Part shown: one piece after another, positions 32,690 through 39,827 of the stretch
How positions within the stretch are numbered: position 1 is the first letter of the stretch
Layout: each line of letters starts with the position of its first letter
Made by a program: the position numbers and the translations under genes
Notes under the pieces: model-generated
Database searches by the model: none
The model's input: only the letters and a program-made list of their open reading frames with translations
What the model was told of the DNA's origin: nothing
Assembly (NCBI RefSeq): GCF_036226525.1
Contig: NZ_CP108487.1
Span: 3,348,001 to 3,412,000, forward strand
Direction of reading: 5' to 3'
DNA from: Kribbella sp. NBC_01245
Lineage (GTDB): Bacteria > Actinomycetota > Actinomycetes > Propionibacteriales > Kribbellaceae
Length of the DNA: 64,000 nucleotides

Positions 32690-34359
32690 AAGTGAACGCC
32701 GACACGCCACGTCACAAGAGTCCGATGAACGGGGACACGCCGGGTCAGAAGGGTCCGATGAGCGGGAGGTGGTGGGGCACGAGGTTCGTCACTGCGGTGG
32801 TTGTCCTTGCCGCGGGGCTTACCGCCGTGGTGACGAGCTCACCGGAGCCGGCCGTTGCCCTGGACAACGGGTTGGCCAGGACTCCACCGATGGGCTTCAA
32901 CAACTGGAACACCACCCACTGCCGGGCCGACTTCAACGAGGCGATGGTCAAGGGCATCGCCGACATCTTCGTCTCCCGCGGGCTGAAGGACGCCGGCTAC
33001 CAGTACGTCAACCTCGACGACTGCTGGGCACTCCCCCAACGCAACTCCCAAGGCAACCTCGTCCCCGATCCGGCCAGGTTCCCGAACGGCATCAAGTCTT
33101 TGGCCGACTACGTGCACAGCAAGGGCTTGAAGTTCGGCATCTACACCAGCGCCGGAACGAAAACCTGCAACACCGCGGGCTTTCCCGGCGGGCTGGGCCA
33201 CGAGCAGGACGACGCGAACCTCTTCGCCTCCTGGGGCGTCGACTACCTCAAGTACGACAACTGCAACAACCAGGGCGTCGACGCGCAGAAGCGGTACACG
33301 GCCATGCGCGACGCCTTACGCAACACCGGGCGGCCGATCGTCTACTCGATCTGCGAGTGGGGCCGGACCGGACCACCCCGCGTCTGGGAGTGGGGCAAAC
33401 CGGTCGGGAACCTCTGGCGCACCACCGGCGACATCAGCGACAACTGGACCAGCATGATCGGCAAGGCTCAGGCCAACCGGGTGCTCGCCCAGTACGCCGG
33501 ACCCGGCCACTGGAACGACCCGGACATGCTCGAAGTGGGCAACGGCGGCATGACTCCGACCGAATACCGCACTCACTTCAGCCTCTGGGCGATCATGTCG
33601 GCGCCGCTGCTGATCGGGTCCGACCTGCGCAAGGTCAACGAGGACACTTTCACGATTCTCAAGAACACCGACGTGATCGCGATCGACCAGGATAAGCTCG
33701 GCCGCCAGGCCACGGTGATCAGCTCATCCGGTGGACTCGTTGTCTACGGCAAGGTTCTCGCGAACGGTGATCGGGCCGTTGCCTTGTCCAACGAAACCAC
33801 CAGCACCGCGACGATCGGCACCACCGCGGCCGCGCTAGGCCTCGGCGGCTCCTCGTCGTACACGCTGAAAGACCTGTGGAGTAAGGCGATCCGGACCACG
33901 ACGGGTTCGATCAGTGCGTCGGTCCCGGCTCATGGCACCGTGCTCTACCGCGTGAGCAGGGCCGGTACGACGACGCGCCACGAAGCCGAGGCGGCGACGT
34001 TCACGACTGGCACGACGGTCGACAAGGATCACTCGGGCTTCTCCGGCCTAGGGTTTGCGAACACCCCGAACGCGGTCGGCAGTTACGTCCAGTGGACGGT
34101 CGAGCGAGCTGAGGCCGGACGAGCGACCTTGGTGTTCGACTACGCGAACGGGACCAGCACCGACCGCCCGATGACCATCGCCGCCAACGGCACCCCCTCG
34201 GCAACAGCGAAGTCCTTCCCCGGCACCGGCGCCTGGTCGTTGTGGCGAACCGCCCACCTGACCGTGGACCTGAAAGCCGGGACGAACGTCATCCGCGCCA
34301 CCGCCACGAACAGCGGCGGCGCGCCCAACCTCGACTACCTGGAGGTGGCCACTCCCTGA
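32686..34359 (+). CDS. Secreted GH27 alpha-galactosidase with CBM35 and repeat-derived N-terminal leader
   Basis: Catalytic barrel from LDNGLARTPPMGFNNWN; nucleophile Asp191 in VDYLKYDNCNNQG; acid/base Asp in RTTGDISDNW. A C-terminal beta domain and a CBM35 (HEAEAATFTTG to NLDYLEVATP) follow. From ATG 32686 (overlapping the GH28 stop, with GGAGAGG upstream) the protein is 557 residues. The first 24 codons (MKVNADTPRHKSPMNGDTPG...) translate an intergenic repeat found also near 56 kb. A second start, ATG 32758, has AAGGG upstream and begins a normal signal peptide (MSGRWWGTRFVTAVVVLAAG). Either may be used. It would remove galactose from pectic or hemicellulosic side chains. Confidence 0.88.
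   Translation: MKVNADTPRHKSPMNGDTPGQKGPMSGRWWGTRFVTAVVVLAAGLTAVVTSSPEPAVALDNGLARTPPMGFNNWNTTHCRADFNEAMVKGIADIFVSRGLKDAGYQYVNLDDCWALPQRNSQGNLVPDPARFPNGIKSLADYVHSKGLKFGIYTSAGTKTCNTAGFPGGLGHEQDDANLFASWGVDYLKYDNCNNQGVDAQKRYTAMRDALRNTGRPIVYSICEWGRTGPPRVWEWGKPVGNLWRTTGDISDNWTSMIGKAQANRVLAQYAGPGHWNDPDMLEVGNGGMTPTEYRTHFSLWAIMSAPLLIGSDLRKVNEDTFTILKNTDVIAIDQDKLGRQATVISSSGGLVVYGKVLANGDRAVALSNETTSTATIGTTAAALGLGGSSSYTLKDLWSKAIRTTTGSISASVPAHGTVLYRVSRAGTTTRHEAEAATFTTGTTVDKDHSGFSGLGFANTPNAVGSYVQWTVERAEAGRATLVFDYANGTSTDRPMTIAANGTPSATAKSFPGTGAWSLWRTAHLTVDLKAGTNVIRATATNSGGAPNLDYLEVATP
32689..32760 (+). repeat. Family B repeat (two units) inside the GH27 leader
   Basis: Two degenerate units of GAACGCCGACACGCC-GTCACAAG-GTCCGATGA match the intergenic repeats at 56012-56150 (opposite strand) and 56301-56375. 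The 72-bp insert between ATG 32686 and ATG 32758 is 24 codons and keeps frame. Confidence 0.75.
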
Positions 34360-34398
34360 CTGCGGTTCCCGCCCAGCCGAACAGTTGAGAGGAAAGCA

Positions 34399-36423
34399 AT
34401 GAAGCGCTACACAGCGGCCTTAGCGGCCGTCCTCCTGATCATCCCCACTACGGCCAACGCAATACCCGCCGCCGTTGACTACCAAGCCGAGAGCGGCACG
34501 ATCTCCCAAGGGGTGGTCGAGTCCAACCACACCGGCTACACCGGTACGGGGTTCGTCAACTACAACAACGTGACCGGCAGCTACGTCCAGATCTCGGTGA
34601 ACGCGGCCGCCGCCGGACCGGCGAGCCTGGTCTTCCGGTTCGCCAACGGCACCACCACCGACCGCCCGATGACCATCGCGGTCAACGGCACCAGCGTCGG
34701 CGCGGCCAAGTCGTTCCCCGGCACCGGCGCGTGGACCACCTGGCAAGAGGTCACGATCAACGCGACGTTGAACGCCGGCGCCAACACCGTGCGCGCCACC
34801 GCCACAACCGCGAACGGCGGCCCGAACCTCGACCGCCTGCGAGTAGACGCACCCGTCGACACCCAACGGCCGACCGCACCAGGTCAACCGGTGTGCAGCG
34901 ATATCAGCTTCGACTCGTTGACGCTGACCTGGCCGCCTTCGACCGACAACGTCGGAGTTGTTGCCTATGACATCTACAACCAAGGCCAGAAGATCGCCGA
35001 GGCGCCGAACACGCCGCACCGGCTGACGGGTCTCCGGCCGAACGCCACCTATGAGCTAAGCGTCTTCGGTCGCGATGCCGCGGGCAACGTGTCGGAGACG
35101 AGCCCGGAGGCGATCTGTACGACGACCTCGGACCCGGGCGATCCGACCCCGCCGACCGCGCCGGGCCAACCGACCGCGTCCAACGTCGGGCAGACCTCCG
35201 CGACCTTGAGCTGGGGCGCATCGACGGACAACCGGGGTGTCACGCGGTACGACATTCGCAACACCACCGACACCGTCGTCGACTCCGTCACCGGCACCCC
35301 GCCGGCCACGACCAAGCAGCTCACCTCGCTCGCCTGCAACACGGCGTACACCTTGCACGTGGTGGCGAAAGATGCCGCGGGCAACACTTCGCCTCGCAGC
35401 GGCACGGTCAACTTCACCACCGGAACGTGTGCCGGGGGCAACAACCCGGGTACGCCGACACAGGTGTCGAGTGGCTGGTCGATCCCGTGGGACGTCAACT
35501 TCGCCCCGAGTGGCGCGTTCGCCCTGGTGACCGAGCGGGACAACTTCCGGGTCTACAAGATCAACAAGGACGGCTCCGGCAAGACCCAGGTCGGCACCGT
35601 GCCGAACAGCCAGACCACCAGCGGAGAGGGCGGCCTGATGGGCGTCGCGTTCTCCCCGACCTGGAACGGCACCACCGACCAGGAGGTGTTCTTCATGCAC
35701 ACCTCGACGGACAACAACCGCATCGCCAAGATGAACTTCAACGGCACCAGCCTGTCCGGATACAGCGTGGTGCTGAACGGCATGCGGAAGAGCCGCTACC
35801 ACAACGGCGGCCGGCTGCGCTTCGGTCCCGACGGCTACATCTACGTCGCGATCGGCGACTCGCAGCAGAGCAACCTGGCCCAGGACAGGAACTCGCTGAA
35901 CGGCAAGATCCTGCGCATCACCAAGTCCGGCGCACCCGCACCGGGCAACCCGTTCGGCACGGCGATCTATAGCCTCGGTCACCGCAACCCGCAGGGCCTG
36001 GCCTGGGACTCCGCCGGCCGGCTCTGGTCGTCGGAACTGGGCAACTCCAGCGTCGACGAGCTCAACCTGATCCTGCCCGGGCGCAACTACGGCTGGCCGA
36101 CATGTGAGGGCAACTGCAGCGTCTCGGGTATGACCAACCCCAAGCGAACCTGGTCGACCTCGTCGGCCTCACCGAGCGGGCTGGCCTTCGCGAACGGCGC
36201 GCTCTACATGGCGGCACTCCGTGGTGAGCGGCTGTACCGGATCGTGCTCAACGGAGAGAGCGTCAGCTCCGTCACCTCGCATTGGACCGGCACGTACGGC
36301 CGCCTGCGCGCGGTCAACAAGGTGCCGGGCGAGAACGCGATCTGGTTCGGCACGACCAACGCCGACAACAACGGCGGCGAACCCGACGGCTCCGACAAGT
36401 TGTTCCGGTCCAACCTCTCCTAG
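34399..36423 (+). CDS. Secreted CBM35-FN3-FN3-PQQ-dependent sugar dehydrogenase
   Basis: A 674-residue exported modular protein with signal peptide (MKRYTAALAAVLLIIPTTANA), CBM35 at ~25-150, two fibronectin type III domains (~155-245 and ~250-345), and a six-bladed propeller of the soluble aldose sugar dehydrogenase (GSDH) family. Visible propeller motifs are GGLMGVAFSP, YHNGGRLRFGPDGYIYVAIGD, YSLGHRNPQGLAWD and NNGGEPDGSD. Family members oxidise sugars with PQQ and calcium. It may act on sugars released by the operon's hydrolases or feed electrons to other oxidases. The CBM35 resembles those of the two preceding enzymes. Cofactor use is from family knowledge. Confidence 0.85.
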   Translation: MKRYTAALAAVLLIIPTTANAIPAAVDYQAESGTISQGVVESNHTGYTGTGFVNYNNVTGSYVQISVNAAAAGPASLVFRFANGTTTDRPMTIAVNGTSVGAAKSFPGTGAWTTWQEVTINATLNAGANTVRATATTANGGPNLDRLRVDAPVDTQRPTAPGQPVCSDISFDSLTLTWPPSTDNVGVVAYDIYNQGQKIAEAPNTPHRLTGLRPNATYELSVFGRDAAGNVSETSPEAICTTTSDPGDPTPPTAPGQPTASNVGQTSATLSWGASTDNRGVTRYDIRNTTDTVVDSVTGTPPATTKQLTSLACNTAYTLHVVAKDAAGNTSPRSGTVNFTTGTCAGGNNPGTPTQVSSGWSIPWDVNFAPSGAFALVTERDNFRVYKINKDGSGKTQVGTVPNSQTTSGEGGLMGVAFSPTWNGTTDQEVFFMHTSTDNNRIAKMNFNGTSLSGYSVVLNGMRKSRYHNGGRLRFGPDGYIYVAIGDSQQSNLAQDRNSLNGKILRITKSGAPAPGNPFGTAIYSLGHRNPQGLAWDSAGRLWSSELGNSSVDELNLILPGRNYGWPTCEGNCSVSGMTNPKRTWSTSSASPSGLAFANGALYMAALRGERLYRIVLNGESVSSVTSHWTGTYGRLRAVNKVPGENAIWFGTTNADNNGGEPDGSDKLFRSNLS

Positions 36424-36432
36424 GGAGTGCGT

Positions 36433-37620
36433 ATGTCGTCGACCAAGTTCCTTCGCCGCGGTCTGGTCGCGGCGTTGACGGTCGGCTCCCTGGCGGCGGG
36501 CGTCCTGCCCGCCGCCCAGGCGAGGCCCGACCAGAGCACAACCCACGTGACCACCACCGAGACCGACTGGTCGGTGCAAGTGGTCGAGTCCACCATGGCC
36601 AGGTATACGCCGGCCACGCTGGGCGGATGGTCGTACACCCGCGGCCTCTATCTCTACGGCCAGTACCTGGTCTACCAACGCACGAAGGACCCGAGGTACT
36701 TGAACTACCTCAAGGCCTGGGTGGACCGATTCGTCGACAGCAGCGGCAACATCACCAACAGCTTCAACAACCTCGACAGCATGTTGTCCGGCCGCCTACT
36801 GGTCATCCTGCACAAGGAGACGGGCCAGGACCGCTACAAGATCGCTGCCGCCAAGATCCGCAACCGGCTGAACACGTACCCCCGCACGGCCGACCGCGGG
36901 TTCTGGCACGCCACGAGCCGGGAGCACCAGCTCTGGGCGGACGGCGTGTTCATGGTCAACCCGTTCCTCGCGGAGTACGGCCGCCAGTTCGGCGACTCGA
37001 CGTACGCCGACAAGGAGACGGTGGACCAGCTACTGGTCTACGCAAAACGGCTGCAGCGTTCGACCGGTCTGCTCCGGCATGCGTACGACGAGGCGCGTGA
37101 GCAGTCGTGGGCCAACACCACGACCGGCCAGTCGCCTGAGGTGTGGTGCCGCGCCGAAGGCTGGTACGGGATGGCCACGATCGACGTACTCGAAGTGATC
37201 CGGCCGGACCACCCGCGCCGGGCGGAACTGCTCAGCGTGCTCGGGAAGCTCATCGCCGGGTATGCCCGCTACCAGGATCCGAAGACCGGTAGGTGGTTCC
37301 AGGTTGTCGACAAGGGCAGCAGGGCCGACAACTGGACAGAGACGTCGTGCTCCAGCATGTACGCGTTCACGATCGCCAGAGCCGTGCGACGCGGGTACGT
37401 CGCGGCGTCGTACCAGGCGACAGCTGATCGCGGCTACCAAGGGGTGCTCGCGAAGATCTCCCTCGGCACCGACGGCCGGACCAACCTGAACGACATCTCG
37501 ATCGGCACGAACGTCGGCAACTACGCCTACTACATCGCCCGCGAACGCGCCACGAACGACTTCCACGGCCTCGGCGCTTTCCTGATCATGAACGAGCAGC
37601 TCAGGCCGAGGGCGAGGTGA
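36433..37620 (+). CDS. Secreted GH105 unsaturated rhamnogalacturonyl hydrolase (YteR-like)
   Basis: A 395-residue (alpha/alpha)6-barrel enzyme. ATG 36433 is chosen since GGAG is 6 nt upstream; GTG 36427 is too close. A signal peptide ends at VLPAAQA. Family features include GFWHATSREHQLWADGVFMVNPFLAEYG, with the catalytic Asp in WADG, and AEGWYGMATIDVLE. It removes the 4,5-unsaturated galacturonate left by pectate or rhamnogalacturonan lyases. Many GH105 enzymes are cytosolic, so an exported form is notable. It is the last gene of the operon; the convergent DUF5130 gene begins immediately after, without spacer. Confidence 0.85.
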   Translation: MSSTKFLRRGLVAALTVGSLAAGVLPAAQARPDQSTTHVTTTETDWSVQVVESTMARYTPATLGGWSYTRGLYLYGQYLVYQRTKDPRYLNYLKAWVDRFVDSSGNITNSFNNLDSMLSGRLLVILHKETGQDRYKIAAAKIRNRLNTYPRTADRGFWHATSREHQLWADGVFMVNPFLAEYGRQFGDSTYADKETVDQLLVYAKRLQRSTGLLRHAYDEAREQSWANTTTGQSPEVWCRAEGWYGMATIDVLEVIRPDHPRRAELLSVLGKLIAGYARYQDPKTGRWFQVVDKGSRADNWTETSCSSMYAFTIARAVRRGYVAASYQATADRGYQGVLAKISLGTDGRTNLNDISIGTNVGNYAYYIARERATNDFHGLGAFLIMNEQLRPRAR

Positions 37621-38034
37621 CTACTTGGTCTGGGCGCCTTGTTGGTGGATCTGGTCGGCGTGGAGCATCGGCAGCTGGCGGGCGTGCTCGCCCAGCTGCT
37701 GGACTCCCGTCACCAGACCACCGGTGAGGTCGCCGGCCGCGAAGGACGCCTGCATGGTCAGCGCGGCCAGGCCGGCCTGTACGTCGGTCACCACGCGCTT
37801 GGCCTGCGAGCCGGTCACGATCTCGAGCCGACGGCCGGCCGGGTCGACGTACACCAGGACACTGCGGTCCGGGTCGTCCAGCTGACCGAGCAACTCCAGC
37901 GCGAACGGCCGGGTCTCGGAGTCGGCACCGCCGACGTAGACCGAGAAGTGCAGCCCGGAGGCGTTCTCGGCGTTGCGAACCGCACGCTCGAGGTCGTGCA
38001 GCTGGTCCGGGGAGAAAGCGTCACCAGCTGGCAC
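37621..38034 (-). CDS. DUF5130-like protein
   Basis: A 137-residue soluble protein (AFSPDQLHDLERAVRNAENASGLHFSVYVGG; RSVLVYVDPAGRRLEIVTGS). The pattern resembles actinobacterial DUF5130 and the TPM fold of membrane-associated proteins. The GTG start at 38034 has GGAGG 5 nt upstream and overlaps the preceding small membrane gene by 14 bp, so they form a pair. No function is known for the family. Its stop abuts the convergent GH105 stop, so the transcripts must overlap. Confidence 0.75.
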   Translation of the reverse strand: MPAGDAFSPDQLHDLERAVRNAENASGLHFSVYVGGADSETRPFALELLGQLDDPDRSVLVYVDPAGRRLEIVTGSQAKRVVTDVQAGLAALTMQASFAAGDLTGGLVTGVQQLGEHARQLPMLHADQIHQQGAQTK

Positions 38035-38287
38035 TTGCGCCTCCAGGGCTCTGAACGACGACGGTCTTGGCAGCCGCTTCGCCTGCGGTCAGTTCGGGTG
38101 CGGTCGTGGTGGTCCGGTCGCCAGGTCCACCGATCCAGACCGGCGGGGCCCACCAGGACAGGCCCGGGCGGTAGCGCGGGCCCTTGGCGATGGACGACGC
38201 GTACACGAGCAGCGCCACCACGGCAACGATCAGGGCCGGTATCCCGACGAACACCGCCACGGTGTGGCCGGAGAGCTGAGCAATCAC
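38021..38287 (-). CDS. Small single-pass membrane protein
   Basis: An 88-residue protein with one hydrophobic helix (TVAVFVGIPALIVAVVALLVYAS, residues ~8-31) and a hydrophilic tail (GPRYRPGLSWWAPPVWIGG). The GTG 38287 start lacks a good ribosome site, so a leaderless transcript or a later start is possible. It is coupled to the DUF5130-like gene, and the two products may act together at the membrane. Confidence 0.7.
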   Translation of the reverse strand: MIAQLSGHTVAVFVGIPALIVAVVALLVYASSIAKGPRYRPGLSWWAPPVWIGGPGDRTTTTAPELTAGEAAAKTVVVQSPGGASASW

Positions 38288-38358
38288 GGCTACAGACTAG
38301 AGGCCGCACTGGTCCCCACGAAGCACGGGGGCCGGTGCGGGCTCAGGTCCCGGCGGTG

Positions 38359-38862
38359 TCAGCAGCCGCCGCAGTTGAAGTACGTGACGTCCCAGTGGTT
38401 GCTCTCGAGCGCGTAGATGTTGCCGGCGCCGGAGCGCCACTGTGCCGCGCCGTCACCGCGGTCGGCGATCCGGGTGAAGTTCCCCCGGATGTAGTTGCCG
38501 ATGCAGGTGTAGAGCGAGAAGTCGACCTTGTAGCCGTTGCGGTGGCTGTAGGTGCCACTGGCGTGGCCGACCTCGGTGCCACCGGTGATGTTGAGTGCAC
38601 AGCCGCTGGCCTGCTTCAGCGTCCGGGCGCCGTACACGGTGGTGTCGTTGATGTTGGTGAACGACGTACAGGTGCTGACGTTCCAGTCCGAGCAGTTGCC
38701 GGTCGAGGACCAGGTGATACCGGCGGCACGGAAGATCGAGGCGGCTTGCGAGTGGGTCATCTTGGTGACCGCCTCGGCCTGCTGGACCGCCATCACGCCG
38801 GGCAGGAACCCGACGAGGAGGGCGGTGAGCGGAACGAGAATGCGGCGGACGATGCGGTTCAT
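38359..38862 (-). CDS. Secreted M15/LAS-type peptidase-like protein
   Basis: A 167-residue exported protein. ATG 38862 is preceded by GGAGGAG and followed by a signal peptide (MNRIVRRILVPLTALLVGFL, cut after QQAEA). The mature part contains GTYSHRNGYKVDFSLYTC and ESNHWDVTYF, arranged like the zinc ligands of LAS-family (M15) carboxypeptidases (SxHxxGxxxD and a later His). Five Cys suggest disulfides. It may trim peptidoglycan peptides. Activity is inferred from these motifs only. Confidence 0.7.
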   Translation of the reverse strand: MNRIVRRILVPLTALLVGFLPGVMAVQQAEAVTKMTHSQAASIFRAAGITWSSTGNCSDWNVSTCTSFTNINDTTVYGARTLKQASGCALNITGGTEVGHASGTYSHRNGYKVDFSLYTCIGNYIRGNFTRIADRGDGAAQWRSGAGNIYALESNHWDVTYFNCGGC

Positions 38863-38972
38863 GATGGTCTCCTCCGGGCGGGAAAAGGTTACCGATCCAA
38901 CACTGCCCTCGAAAGATACTGGCGAAGTGTGGACCTGGCGAGCCCTCGGCACGGAAAAGCCAGATGAAAACT

Positions 38973-38999
38973 GGGGATAACGGACGATCCGCTATCCCC
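38973..38999 (-). terminator. Hairpin terminator after the AA10 gene
   Basis: GGGGATA-A-CGGA and TCCG-C-TATCCCC form a stem with one mismatch and a 3-nt loop, 9 bp beyond the AA10 stop on the minus strand. Confidence 0.7.
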
Positions 39000-39007
39000 A
39001 GCCGGGA

Positions 39008-39607
39008 TTACCCGAAGTTCACATCCGAACACTGGTAGAACGCGTTGGCCGTGTCATGAATGGTCCAAACCGCCAGGATGAGATGACGCCCGCTCCTGGA
39101 CGGAATGGTGCCGGGGTGTTGCGGGTCGGTCGACGGTTGCGCGCCGTTGAGATTGACGGTGAGGAAGGGCGTGAGATCCAGTGCCGACCGGGTCAGTGGC
39201 GCGTTCGAATTCCAGCCCTGCTTGGTGATGTAGTACTTGAAGTTCGTGGTGCGATGAGGCGCCGTGAGGTGCCAGCGGAACGTGTAAGACTGTCCCGACC
39301 GCACCGAGGTGGTGGGCCAGGCGCCACCGCGCGGGTCGTCCAGTTGGGCGAACTGGCCGAGACCGGCGGAGCAGAGCTTTCCATCGGCGGGACCGGCACC
39401 CGGGAAGCCCTTCGGGCCTTCCACGCTCTGCGGCTCCCACTGGATCTGGCCGCAGTTGCTGACGGTGCCCTGCTGACAGAACTTGGCACGACTGGTCGGT
39501 GCGTTGGTGAAACCGTGACCGTAGGCCAACGGCACCGACGTCGTGACCATCAGGGACGCCGCGCCGAGGGCGATACAGGCCGAACTGAGCTTGCGCGAAC
39601 GGAGCAT
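39008..39607 (-). CDS. Secreted AA10 lytic polysaccharide monooxygenase
   Basis: A 199-residue exported LPMO. ATG 39607 has AGGAG about 10 nt upstream, and the signal peptide ends LAYG so that the mature protein begins HGFTNAPTSR, giving the N-terminal His of the copper brace. The second His is in LTAPHRTTNFKYYI and the axial aromatic near AFYQCSDVNF. AA10 enzymes oxidatively cut chitin or cellulose. It is a single-domain form without a binding module. It is transcribed alone, with its own terminator, 1.4 kb from a PQQ sugar dehydrogenase that could supply electrons (inference). Confidence 0.92.
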   Translation of the reverse strand: MLRSRKLSSACIALGAASLMVTTSVPLAYGHGFTNAPTSRAKFCQQGTVSNCGQIQWEPQSVEGPKGFPGAGPADGKLCSAGLGQFAQLDDPRGGAWPTTSVRSGQSYTFRWHLTAPHRTTNFKYYITKQGWNSNAPLTRSALDLTPFLTVNLNGAQPSTDPQHPGTIPSRSGRHLILAVWTIHDTANAFYQCSDVNFG

Positions 39608-39704
39608 TGCTGACCACTCCTTCTGTTTCCCGAACATGGGGGCAAGGGGGAACACAGGGGGTTAGCAGGGGATAAAGAAAGGGTTCTTGCACAAAGCGCG
39701 CTGG

Positions 39705-39827
39705 TGAATAGGTAACAACGTTGCCTTTCTGCTGTCAACCGTTCGACAAGCAGATATGCGGTGTTCATCCAAAACCTGCGGAGGCAGTTGCACGCCCTGC
39801 AATACAAGGCCTGCAATACAAGGCGGT
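39705..39827. other. AA10 upstream region with short repeats
   Basis: The region holds GGTAACAACGTTGCC, a near-palindrome with core AACGTT that could bind a LacI-type regulator. It also has a 13-bp direct repeat CTGCAATACAAGG in two copies around 39796-39823, next to the MalQ stop. Nothing else is recognised. Confidence 0.4.
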
